This document shows positions 13,134-23,484 of a stretch of DNA of 64,000 bases, piece after piece; position 1 is the stretch's first letter; each line of letters opens with the position of its first letter. Origin of the DNA: Micropterus salmoides (lineage: Eukaryota; Chordata; Actinopteri; Centrarchiformes; Centrarchidae). The stretch covers positions 10,604,155-10,668,154 of the forward strand of contig NW_024040596.1 in NCBI RefSeq assembly GCF_014851395.1, read 5' to 3'. The position numbers were made by a program, and so were the translations under genes. The notes beneath the pieces were generated by a model that saw only the letters and a program-made list of their open reading frames with translations, had not been told where the DNA came from and did not search any database.

Positions 13134-13477
13134 ACGCTCATCAAACTCTGTTTCTCCTTACTGTCATCAGAGAGTGGATGCCTTTCCATTAGTAGATGTA
13201 TGAGGAGCAGTGGGAGGGATATTTGCTTGTACCAATTAAGTCAGTCATTAACTCTGTGCAACACACTCACACAAACACACGAGAGTACACACAGTATTTA
13301 ACACATTTAATTTAACACCCTGTGAGTCTGTGTGTGCCTCTGCTTCTGTCTCAAACCTGTTGTCACCAAGACAGGACTGTGAGGAGACTCTTTCATCTCT
13401 CACTCTCTCTGTCTCCCCCTGCTTTTCTGTCTTCCTGTCTCTCACTCCAGCAGGGCTACACGCCCACAGAGAGTCTG

Positions 13478-13510
13478 TGTGTGTGTGTGTGTGTGTGTGT
13501 GTCTGTGTGT
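13478..13510. repeat. (TG)n microsatellite
   Basis: Short TG tract with a single CTG interruption. Confidence 0.9.
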
Positions 13511-16500
13511 TTGACTTCCTTGGCCTTCACCTACCCCTCAGTTTAACCCGACAACACCGAAGCCTCAGCTCAGTCATGCAGTCACATTAGAACACACACA
13601 CATTTTGTTATGGGGTGTGTGACTGTGTAAAAGTATTGAGTGTCAACTAATATTACATTCATCCACCTTAAGCCAAATCAGATGAGGGTTGGACCACTGT
13701 CTGTTATCGGGTGGCAAATAACACTTTAGGCTAAATTTAGATATTTAAATGTGATAATTTTCAAACAAAGGTCTTCCCAATTATTTTAAAACATGCTGTT
13801 TTGTTTTACTATGAATTTCATTCTAGTGATAATGGAGAAGCCTCTAAACTAGCATGAAGATCACCATGGGACAATAATGGTTTTCATTCCTAGGTTAAAA
13901 AGGGGGGTCAACATATTCACATAAAAGATGATTATAATTAATACAAGTTAAGGTTTTTCCCGTAGGAAACCAGTGCAGATAATAAATATATAATCAAACA
14001 CCCTGCAGCACATCTGTCTCATGACAGAGTGGTTGATAAAGACCAGGACCAGATCTGATGTTTAATGAAGACAAGCTTCAAGATCACATTTAATTCCTGG
14101 TTTGTTCATGTTTACCAGTATTGAATGAACTGTCCACCTGGCCAGAGGGATGGCACACTGTCTAACGGGGTTTTTCCCTCCCAGTCTGCGCTGAAATGCT
14201 AATAATGTACGCTGTTTGGGCTGGAGGGAGTCCATTAAGCTGACTGTATCACATCTTTGTATATCAGGGGACACACTGGGGAATGTAGACTTAGAAGAGG
14301 AAAAAAGGGAAGGAAGCGTGAGCGGGACAGAGGCTTGCACACATATTCTGGGAAAAGGGTGTGTGTGTGTGTGTTTTGTGTGAATGTGTGTGAGCATGTA
14401 TTGAAGCTCGGACACAGCAGACACGTGTCACCTCAGCTCCAGCGCCGTCAAGCTAAACTGACATAAACAGCCCCAGGCGGCCCTATCAGAGATGGACTTT
14501 ACATAACGGCTGAGTCACTCACAATCTATTTTTATGGCTTTGAGGTGTGTGTGTGTGTGAGTGTTCGGGCTTCCATCTTTCTGTGAGCCAATTTAAGTTT
14601 TAGACCTTCAGAATGAGGACACATTTGTGATGTCAGGTCATCCTGACCAGGCTTCGCTCCTTAAAGTGTTGCCGTTTGAGGGTTCAGACATGGTTCTGAG
14701 ATTAAAGTCAGAATAGAGATTACATTTTTGCTTTTTGAAAATTTTTTGGGGGGTCGAGTTGTTTGCTTTTATTTGAGAGGACAGTAGAGAGCTGATAGGG
14801 AAAGAGAGGAGACGGACACAGGAAGCCCCAGGCATGTAGTGCAGACGTTTGTGAATGAGTTAGGGTGAGTAAATAAATAAAACACACACACACACACACA
14901 CAACAAGTGTGCATTCCAAAGAGAGAAACACTCGGTGCTGGTGTGAATCAGTTATTTAGGTAGAAAAAGGTGAAACACCTTCAAAGCAGTTAATGTCAGT
15001 GCAGAATACCAGTTTGTCCTTAACTTGCCACTTGTTAGAGTGAGTACACATTAGTGGAGCCCAGGGATTTTGAGGTTGATACCATTATCAATATTTTAGA
15101 GTTGAAACTATTATATTTAGTTGTTAAGGAATTGTTACCTAGATATGTACTGAGCATGACGTTTTACATTTGAAAAATAAACTTGTCAGTGCTCTCTTGT
15201 GGACGAACAGTTTCTAAACTAAACTGAAATCAGCCAGTTTCTCATTTTGCTCGCTACTTGCTGGCGTAAGTAGCGAGCACTAAGGAGTGAATATCTCCAC
15301 AGAGCTCAATGCAAGATTTTATTAAGCTCAGAATGTTTTGAATTAATGAATGCAGCAGTGTTTTTATTATCGTTATTGTGATAGTAATGTCTCTAAAGTA
15401 GGTCATGTTTATGGTTCTACATTCCTAAATGATCTATTATGTTATCAAAACACACAAAGGAGAGGATTACGAAATACCATCTTGAACGATGTCAAAAAGT
15501 CGTACATTTGATATTGATTAATATGGATGTAACCTGATGAAAAACTAAATATCCCTCAGGGAAATGCACTCATTTTAAATACAGAATGGAGATCATCCTT
15601 TATCTCAACAAGATCATTGTTCTTGCATAAAAGACTGACTCTCTAGCTCAAGTGGCATTTTTATGAATTGAACATATCCTCTGACCTCCAAGCAAGAAAA
15701 TAGCTCACTTATATCTTGTTGACATATGAAAATTAAAGTTTAGTTAGCAGCCACTCTAAATGCTGCTACTTGTAGATTGAATTGTCTGATTTATTTTTTT
15801 GCAAATCAATAGAGACATTTTTCATTAGGCATGCATAGGATAGTTTAATTCATTTAGCAGCTAGAAGCTGTATATTTGTTCTTGTGATGAACCGAGCAGT
15901 GATGGAGCTCTCCAACACTTGTAGCTTAATTATCAAACAGTATGCTAAATAGTATTTGCAGCTGTTCAACACTTGAAGGACAAATATTGGAAATGGAAAT
16001 ATACTAGACTATGAATTATTCACAGCACCATGCCAAACAATAGCATTATTGGTTTCTTTTACCATCAGCTGTTGATGCAGCTTCTGCTCTGTGACCTTAA
16101 ACGGCACATCTCAGCAGCCTGAACAGAAAATCCTGACCTTTACAGTTGCATTTATAGTTTGATGATGGGAAACTTCCCTGATTATTTTATTATATATTTA
16201 TGAATGCAGTATTGTGTATTATCAACGTTCTGAGGCCGGAATAGGTTAACAAATCCCCTCTCTGCCGCCTCAAGCTTCAATAATTTACTCATATCCCTAA
16301 ATATTTTATGACTTCAATCTCAATTGAACTTGGATCTATCAAGGTGTATTAACATACAGAGCATTCTGAAAAAATCTGTTCTATCAGTGCCTGCCTGCCC
16401 CCCACATAGCATCCCAGCTGGTATGACTCTGTTATGTTTGTGGGATAAATTACCTGTATCACAAGTATGAAAAAGATCGCATGCCAATTAGAAACACATA

Positions 16501-16821
16501 CTTCTTATAGCAGTAAAAGTTGGGAAAATTAAGGTAAAATGTTAACTTTTTAAGGTCACACAAAGTTAATACACTGCAGCATTGCAGTTTACATGTGTAT
16601 TTAATGAGGGAAAACATTTCCACTAAACTTGAGTGAATTCCAGTCATGCTCATGTATGCAGGCAGACACACACACACACACACACATACACCTGTCTCCC
16701 AGGCTGAGTCCCGCTGAGCCTTCCCTGCTCCACTTTTTTTTTTCATCTGTCATTCTGGAGCATGTCAGTGTTTAACCCCCTCCCACGCTAGCACGCACAC
16801 ACACGCTCACTCACACACACA

Positions 16822-16822
<1 letters not shown>

Positions 16823-16875
<53 letters not shown>
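16823..16875. repeat. (CA)n microsatellite
   Basis: About 26 CA units. The upstream 16.79-16.82 kb sequence is an imperfect extension of the same tract. Confidence 0.95.
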
Positions 16876-16876
<1 letters not shown>

Positions 16877-17081
16877 CCTTTCTTCTTTAACAAACTGCCC
16901 AAACATACACAGTCGCTCAGACACAGCTTTTTCCCTTCTTTCCACCTTAACAAACACACACACACAGACAATCCAGGGCAGCAGTTAAAACAGTTGAAGC
17001 AGTTGTCATGTACCTTTTCGCTCTCTCTTGCTCGCTTTATGGTGTTGGTGGGGCTGATAGAATCTGAACTGTCATTTACAG

Positions 17082-17110
17082 TCTGTGTGTGTGTGTGTGT
17101 GTGTGTGTGC
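17082..17110. repeat. (TG)n microsatellite
   Basis: About 14 TG units. Confidence 0.9.
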
Positions 17111-18591
17111 TGACAGGAATCATTTTGTAGTCCAGTCAAGGAGGGCGTCTGCCATCCCACCAGACTCTCCCTTTTTCTCTGCGGGAGAGGACACTCAACA
17201 GTTTAGGAGGCTGCAGGGTTTCTTCCTCATGGCTGCATCCAGCATTTAGGCTGCTTATGGATTTTTAAATACGAGAGTGTGCCGCCCGTATCTCAAAATT
17301 TGAAGGTTTTTACGCTTAAACATGCACTATCTTTGTGAGTGGGGGAGTGGGGTGCCTGGCTGTTTAAATCCGCTGGGGTGTTTGGAAAATAGTGATGTGG
17401 CCTTCCATAAAAAGGCGGCTGAGTGTGAGCTGCAGTCAGTGATTATCATTCGGCAATCCGTGATCAGTTTCACTTTATAAGGGACTGAGTCATGCTTTCC
17501 TCTGTAAAAAGGACATCCTCCTTACATCAAGATGTGTAACAAATTTATGTCTAAAAAAATTTTTCTGCAAATGAAGACAGACTAGGTTGGTATGCACCCC
17601 TCACTACATTCCTGCTTAAATGCCCTAAAAACCCATAAAAGGCAACATGTCCTTGGTGTGTCCTTCACATTATTCACTTTAGACTGTGCACAATTTGTTA
17701 ATTTTCCTGGTTCCTGCTGCTGCTGGAGATGAAAACAAAATGCTTTGGACCTAGATAAAAAAATGGCAATAATGTGTCCAGTGTTTAATAGCTTAATGGG
17801 CCATGTGATGTCATGTGGGCATTTGGGGTCAAGTCAACCTGTATGCGATTTTGAGAAGTCCTTTATTGAGTGTGGCCAATAGATGCATGTGTATGCGTGT
17901 GCGTGTGTGTGTGTGTGTGTGGATTTAAGAACATCTTCCTAAGATTGGACATAGCATGTTGAACAAGCTCACTGATGTCAAGGGGAATATAAATGCGCTA
18001 TGCGTAAAAGCATTAGCGGGGTATTCATGATAAGGAGTCAAAAACATGGACACACAAGGCAGATTAGGAATAAGACGCACAGGAGCCAATGGAGATAATC
18101 CTGTTATCTCGTTGGATGTAAAATGCCAATGTGGAAGCATCCTCAGAGACCAAGATGAACTGAGCATGAACTAATGCTGCAGATATACTGAAGGAGAAGA
18201 AGGGGGGGGGGGGCAAAAAATAATATTGGCAACCTGATTTAAACACTGTTGTTCTTGACCTTAAGGGACACCCACGCCGTTTACCGCAATGTCACCGGCG
18301 GTCTTCGTGCTCCGTAAGAGCCCACACACGCGCGCCCGCGCCGTCTTCTGTTTGACACCAGTTCAATATCCTCCTGGTGACATTGTATCACCTTTGAGAA
18401 TTCCCTGACAGTAACAACGCCGGGGCCGTAATAAATAAACCGGTATTGATTGACGATCGCTATCAAGTAGAACAGAAAGGAATTTGGGTCTCTGCTCATT
18501 TAGGGTTTGGGATACCAGGTGCCGGCGGAGACGCACTTCGGTCTTCACCTTCTTACCAGAGCGCATTTAACATTACGCACAACAGGAATGT

Positions 18592-18657
18592 GCGCGCGCG
18601 CGCACACACACACACACACTCACACACACAGACACACAGATTCACACACACACATCC
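18592..18657. repeat. (GC)n-(AC)n alternating tract
   Basis: GCGCGCGCGC runs directly into a CACACA tract with interruptions, giving about 65 bp of mostly alternating purine-pyrimidine sequence just beside the micropeptide exon. Confidence 0.85.
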
Positions 18658-18725
18658 AGAAACATAAGCTAGAAACACCAATACACAACAAGAAAGACAT
18701 GACAAAGGGAAGACAGTAGACTTAC

Positions 18726-18766
18726 GAGATGACCCTGGGCTCTGCGGGCTCCTCTGTGCGCCCCAT
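18726..18766 (-). CDS. Second ATG frame open into a splice donor, same exon
   Basis: Starting at 18766 on the minus strand, an ATG reads MGRTEEPAEPRVIS and runs without a stop into CATCTC/GTAAGT, a strong splice donor at 18725. It lies downstream of the micropeptide stop. If the donor is used, this could be the N-terminus of a longer protein whose other exons I could not find, or just 3' UTR. An alternative unspliced end is a minus-strand AATAAA at 17867-17862. Confidence 0.25.
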
Positions 18767-18779
18767 TGTGAAATTCCTG

Positions 18780-19260
18780 TTATTCCCGTTTTAACGGAAT
18801 CCTTAAATGCCGTGGTCGCAATCCACGTCTCTGCAAATGTACCAAAGGATCACATAGAGGATGAGGAGTATGGCGAAGATGAAGAGCGCTACTAGGATGG
18901 CCTTGGTCACCGGAGAGATGAGCGACTGCATGTCAGGAGCAGAGCCGGGCAGAGCGGCGTGGGGCTCCGCGTCTGTCCGTCCTCAGTCTGCGGTCTTTCT
19001 CGCTCTCCACCTCTCCTCTCCGCCGCTCCGGTAGCAACTGTTGAGGACGGAGCCCGGGGCTTTGTCGTGCACGAACACACACATTTAGAGCCTGGCGCAC
19101 ATGCACATGCACTCCACGACGCGAATTCTGACGGGCGATCAGATCCGGGCGCGCAACGCGTGGGGGCTTCCCTTGCTAGAAGAGGCGCAGGAGTGGGCAG
19201 TCAGTCCCCAGATCCACTCTCTCCGGCTGCCCGTCGCACATCAGAAGAGACAAAGACAGT
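18780..19260 (-). promoter_or_regulatory. CpG-rich promoter-like island
   Basis: Local density of CpG (for example GGGCGCGCAACGCG near 19150 and GGCGGCGTGCG near 19440) is far above the flanks. It lies immediately upstream, on the minus strand, of the micropeptide ATG, so it is the likely promoter and first exon of that transcript. It could also serve a divergent transcript toward znf148. Confidence 0.45.
18803..18931 (-). CDS. Putative 42-residue single-pass membrane micropeptide
   Basis: Minus-strand ORF from ATG at 18931 to TAA at 18803. The start has a purine at -3 (GACATGC). Residues 1-10 (MQSLISPVTK) are polar and end in Lys. Residues 11-33 are an uninterrupted hydrophobic helix (AILVALFIFAILLILYVILW, then YIC), and the tail RDVDCDHGI is acidic with two Cys flanking the membrane edge. 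This is the layout of small integral membrane (SMIM-type) proteins. I do not recognise the family and assign no function. The surrounding 18.3-19.3 kb is CpG-rich, as expected of a first exon and promoter. The ORF is too short to prove by length alone; the clean helix, charged tail and CpG context are the support. The stop lies 77 nt before a consensus donor (18725), which raises the question of whether the ORF is a uORF or the main product. Confidence 0.5.
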   Translation of the reverse strand: MQSLISPVTKAILVALFIFAILLILYVILWYICRDVDCDHGI

Positions 19261-19445
19261 GGAAATAGCAGCCGTAGTTCGTTCAAAGAAGGTTGTGCTA
19301 CAAAAACCAGATGAAACTCTGCAGGTGGAGGTTTAAATTGAATCCAGCAGAGACGTTTCTAGACACAGAGTGGAGAAGTCCTAAGTTGCGCGCCGAGCTG
19401 CTGCACTTGTCGGCAAACAGGTTGATTAGTATTCCTCACGGCGGC

Positions 19446-19446
<1 letters not shown>

Positions 19447-19508
<62 letters not shown>

Positions 19509-19527
19509 TGTGCGTGTGTGTATGTGA
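19447..19527. repeat. (TG)n microsatellite
   Basis: About 28 perfect TG units followed by an imperfect tail (TTTGTGTGCGTGTGTGTATGTG). Confidence 0.95.
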
Positions 19528-22500
19528 CTCGGCTTGCCCAGCCATCACGAGCCGCAAGACCTTTTGTGGCAAAGCTGTCAGTCGAAAGATGGGTAGGATA
19601 AACCCACATGGTTTTCAGTTAAGCTCTTTATTGTTATTTTACATTGTTTTTATAATTTTGGCGTGCTGCTGCCTTAACGAGCCCTTTCAAAAAAGAACTA
19701 ATCCCTTAATAAAGGGCAGATGGTCTAAAAATGTCGTGGAAAACGGTTGTCAAGTCATTGTAATAATGCAGATGTAGATGCAAGAGATAAGCACTATTAA
19801 ATGTGACAAGGTCATAATTTAAAAGTCTGTTAGGCTACATATCTTTTCTTTTTTGGGGGGGGGTTCTTTTAAAAAAATATAGGCATGTGCCAAACTTATA
19901 GGCCTATGGTACTTTTGTAACTTACACGGTCACTATCACCTAGCAAATTTAGGAATTCGGCGTTGTTTCAAACATGCCACAAGAGTAGGCTGCTGAATCC
20001 TACTTCATCCGGAAATACAAACACCCCAATCGCATGTATGACTGCATGAAACATATTTTTCATGTAGCCTCTAGCCAACTATTAGGCTCGTGCTTAATTT
20101 CCGCGTGAATTCCATCAGATGACCACAAATCATATTTAGCAGGCTATTAATAGAATTCATTATCCATGCTTAACCATACGTTGATAGGCCATACATATTT
20201 TTGAATGACTCTATCAAAAAGGCTAAAACAGCATTGATAACAAAGGGCGGAAATGACTGACGACAATTGTAAAGTTATAATTTAAGATCATTAATAGAAG
20301 TAGGTCGCCAAACTGAAGCATGAGGGGAACATTATGAGCAGCAGTGCCGGGGAGCGCACTGTTCCTCTTTAACCAACGTTCACCACTAGATGGAGACAAA
20401 TAGGCTACACATTTTAATGCCTTCATGAAATGTGATTATTCCGCACACCATCATAGTCTGTAGTCTTGCATAACAATCATGACAGCTAAACGGGTTTAAG
20501 ACGCACAGCAGGTAAGAACAAACAATGCACTTTGAATAGTTGACATATTACGTGTGCGCAACTGAGACGTATGTTATTGTTCGTCTTTAGTGGTGAGCTA
20601 ACGTTAGCTAGTTAGCTTCACCAGCAGGCAGTAACATTGTGTCCTACTGAGCGGAGTGGCTGAGGAAGCTTGAAGCGCGATGCGAACCTGCTGACGAAGT
20701 TTGGTGAAATGTGCAAACGAAATTAGTGTTTTGTTTCTTGTGTGTCGTTTGATGCGAGCTGGATTTTATTATTCCGATACATGCATGTGAGAAGACACGT
20801 CTAATGTTATGTGGATGCGGTGTCAACTGAGTGTTAGAGTAACAGAGACGGACCAATGTTTGCAGCAACTTGCTAGCAGCTAGCCAACTAGCTTCACACA
20901 GGCCGGAGACGTTTGTTAAGTGAGTCCAAGTAAACCAGAACATCCGGTCGCAGACTTAAAAGTAAAGCATTTAGTCATGCCGTTTTTGTAATGCTTCAGT
21001 CGGAGAGCGTTAATGCAGATTTTCCTTAATAACAATAAATGTTCGCTACGTGTTCAATAAATGAATAAATGTTTGATTTAATTAATTTGAATCACCAATA
21101 AATTAGCACTTAAATTTTCTATAAAGATATTTAATTTGTTGGCAAAATGGGACTGTAAAAATATTTTACTAAATTTACTCATGTGTAGTGTAGTATCTTA
21201 TACTTGTGCATTTGATTCATAACAGTTCAAAATAGTACTGTTGCAGCAAGACAGAGGGTCAGTAACCTTCTACGGGGAGAGCAGTGATTGGTGGTTATGT
21301 GATGTGATGTTATGTTGTTTTGTTACTTCAAAATAGTACTGTATGGGTTTGACCTTTTATTTTGCAGACTCAGACCCCTCTATGGTACCTAACAGATACC
21401 TAAACATTTCCTATATAAGCTTTGTTTGATGTACAGAGAGACAGAGTGGCCACCGGGCTGGGTCACTCTTCAAGCTGCTGCAGAGTTTGTAATTGATACT
21501 GAACTCCTTGATGTAATAAACTTTTATGATCAAGAAAAGTGTCAAGCGGGTTTCTTCTCAACACATCATCGCAGCATTATTGTTCGGACACCACAGTAGC
21601 CTATTGTTTTGTATGTCCAACCTCAGATTTGTTGTGTTGTAAAGTGTCGGCGTAAAGTGTTTGTCCTGTTCTGACCATAAAGAATAGTTTAAAACCACAA
21701 TTAACTGTCTGGTTTCTTCAACTTTCACTCAGCAAAAAACAGCTTTTATAATCGAAACAGATCATTTTTGATATGTTATCGAATGATATGAAATTTCTTA
21801 TCGCAATAACCTTTTTGACCATATCGCCCAAGCGAAGGTATTGGTTTGAAATGAAAGTCATCTGAAATATTATAAAGAAAAGTTAGTACGTAACGTTAGA
21901 CCTGCATTTGTATGGTTGATGTAGTTTGTGGCACAGTTATTACAATCGTAGTAGACCAATTTGGTTGACATTTAAAATACAGTGTTTCTCTTGGACCATG
22001 TGCTCCTTATGAAGTGGTGGACGGGCTTTTATTGTGAAGGCACAGTCGCCTCACTTCCTGTGTTTCTTCAGCAGCTGTTGTAAATGTGATGTAGCAGCTT
22101 TGACAAGCGCGGCTAGCTAGCTGGCTAGCAAGAGACTTAACCCACTTAACCTACGTGACACAGTGAGTGTGTTTACATATGGATCTAAGAAGTTGTTGTT
22201 GTTGTTGTGTGTTTAAACTGTTACAGATCTGCTTTACTGTCTGCTGTGTCAGTCTATACTCGCTACAGTGTCAAAGCTGTAACCAAACGGCCTACAAGTG
22301 CTACGTTAGCTAGCTTCACCGTCTCAAGATCTAACGTTAGTGATTGCTGGTTAACTAATTAGGTCTTGTTGAAGTGTAACGCAAAGTAAGGGCAACACCA
22401 GTGACAAGTTTCAGTATAACATTTATAGCTGGTTTTCCCACTGTTCTTTTAGTTCAGGAAATATCCTGCTGTCAACGTAGACTGACATTTAGCCGTATTT

Positions 22501-23111
22501 GAAAGAATTATAAAAAATAATCTGCCTGGCTCGTGAGTTAAGTGTATTAACTTAAACAAGGTGACTGTACTCGTTTTACGACGTAGATAAATAAAATTCA
22601 ATACGTTCTCAACTTTCTGAGTTGTTTCACAGTGCTTTCTATGTATATTTTGATACATGAAGATCACAGTACAGCTGACCCAGTTACAAAAGTTGACACT
22701 TTACTGCCAAGAGGCATTGTTTTGGCAAAAGATGTGGAGTTGAGAGGGATCATTACTCTTAACATTTCTTTTGTAAGGTTGCAAATCATATTCTGAGAGC
22801 ATTCCTGTACATGCAAGTTGTGAATTAGGTAGTGAATGAAACCAATTGGGACTACAACATACATAACCAGATTAGATCTAGTGTTGTTGACTTGTTCTTC
22901 CAGGGGTTAAGTGCCAACATGGGTCCTTCAGGTGTTGTGGTGCCAGGAATTGTAATTTTGCTCATACCTTGTTGTTTTTTTTTTATAGTCCTCGATGGTG
23001 TAATGTCAAAAACAACTTTAAAGAAGAAAAAAAAAAAATTTGCATTGAGTATGTTTTACATTTAGCTTGCCAACTTTGTTTAGTCATCCCTCTATTTATT
23101 TCTCTCTACAG
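19528..23111. other. znf148 upstream region and probable 5' UTR exons
   Basis: No coding exon was recognised. Two blocks could hold a first non-coding exon of znf148: about 20560-20960 (several CpGs, AACGTTAGCTAG repeats) and about 22040-22160, which ends in CACA/GTGAGT, a good donor. Neither can be chosen from sequence alone. The interval also carries a possible LTR-like segment and a short direct repeat, listed separately. Confidence 0.35.
21343..21595 (+). repeat. Possible solo LTR-like segment
   Basis: Contains a TATATAAGC box near 21412, GAGACAGAGTGG, then TGTAATAAACTTTTATGATC and GTGTCAAGCGGGTTTCTTC, the TATA-to-polyadenylation layout of a retrotransposon LTR, ending near TTCGGACACCACA. 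No second LTR, primer-binding site or gag/pol frame is visible, and the left boundary is uncertain. Confidence 0.3.
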
Positions 23112-23484
23112 ATTCAACTACTCTATGTAAGATGAATACTGAGGACAAGTTGGAGGGTATGCTGCTGAAGTGCAGCAGTGGAGGAATAGATGGAGGAGGA
23201 AGAGTCGGGCTGGTCAGCGGCGGAGGGCTGGTGGTGATGACCCTGGGGGAACGATCGCTGGCTAACCACCCTCTGTTGGCCGAGGACGAGGACGACGAAG
23301 ACGATGACGAAGCCTTGACCGGAGCTCGCTGGTTACACATGACCTGGTCCCTCCAGAGCAGCTGATGATGCAGGAGGAGATGACGAAGAATGGTGGAGGA
23401 GGAGAAGAGGAGGGAGGAGGCGAGGTGGGAGTGCATTTCCCCCTAAAACTCACCAATAAGTTGCCCTACTTGCTTCATATGCCA
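23112..23484 (+). CDS. znf148: znf148 first coding exon, with an apparent frame break
   Basis: Acceptor CTCTACAG precedes 23112 and donor CCA/GTGAGT follows 23484. From the ATG at 23132 the frame stops at 23362, inside the exon. The frame compatible with the next exon (SLVTHDLVPPEQLMMQEEM, then LTNKLPYLLHMP) has a stop at 23305-23307. The switch therefore falls between about 23305 and 23325, just after the GAC/GAA-rich acidic run. Coding length is 353 nt where a multiple of three is required, so one base is missing or two are extra. Confidence 0.85.

Larger units (their letters stand above)
9963..18725. other. Intergenic stretch rich in microsatellites
   Basis: No exon with a recognisable protein match was found. 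Long (TG)n/(CA)n tracts recur at roughly 11.1, 11.5, 13.1, 13.5, 14.9, 16.8, 17.1 and 17.9 kb. Several open frames here simply read through these tracts as poly-Cys-Val or poly-Thr-His. Downstream exons of the minus-strand transcript starting near 18.9 kb could lie here, but I cannot identify any. Confidence 0.5.

Noticed and set aside
13080..13301. Open frame beginning with a Cys-Val repeat
   Set aside because: Translation of a (TG)n microsatellite. The same applies to frames near 13.3-13.6, 16.8-17.1, 19.3-19.8 and 50.06 kb.
18959..19336. 125-codon plus-strand frame in the CpG-rich island
   Set aside because: Arg/Ala/Ser-rich composition is what G+C-rich sequence gives by chance, with no domain. 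The minus-strand micropeptide and promoter reading explains the region better.
20644..20943. Minus-strand 99-codon frame upstream of znf148
   Set aside because: No domain or splice support; probably chance within a possible 5' UTR/promoter block.
23092..23436. Minus-strand Ser/Pro-rich frame opposite znf148 exon 1
   Set aside because: Shadow of the acidic and Gly-rich znf148 coding sequence.
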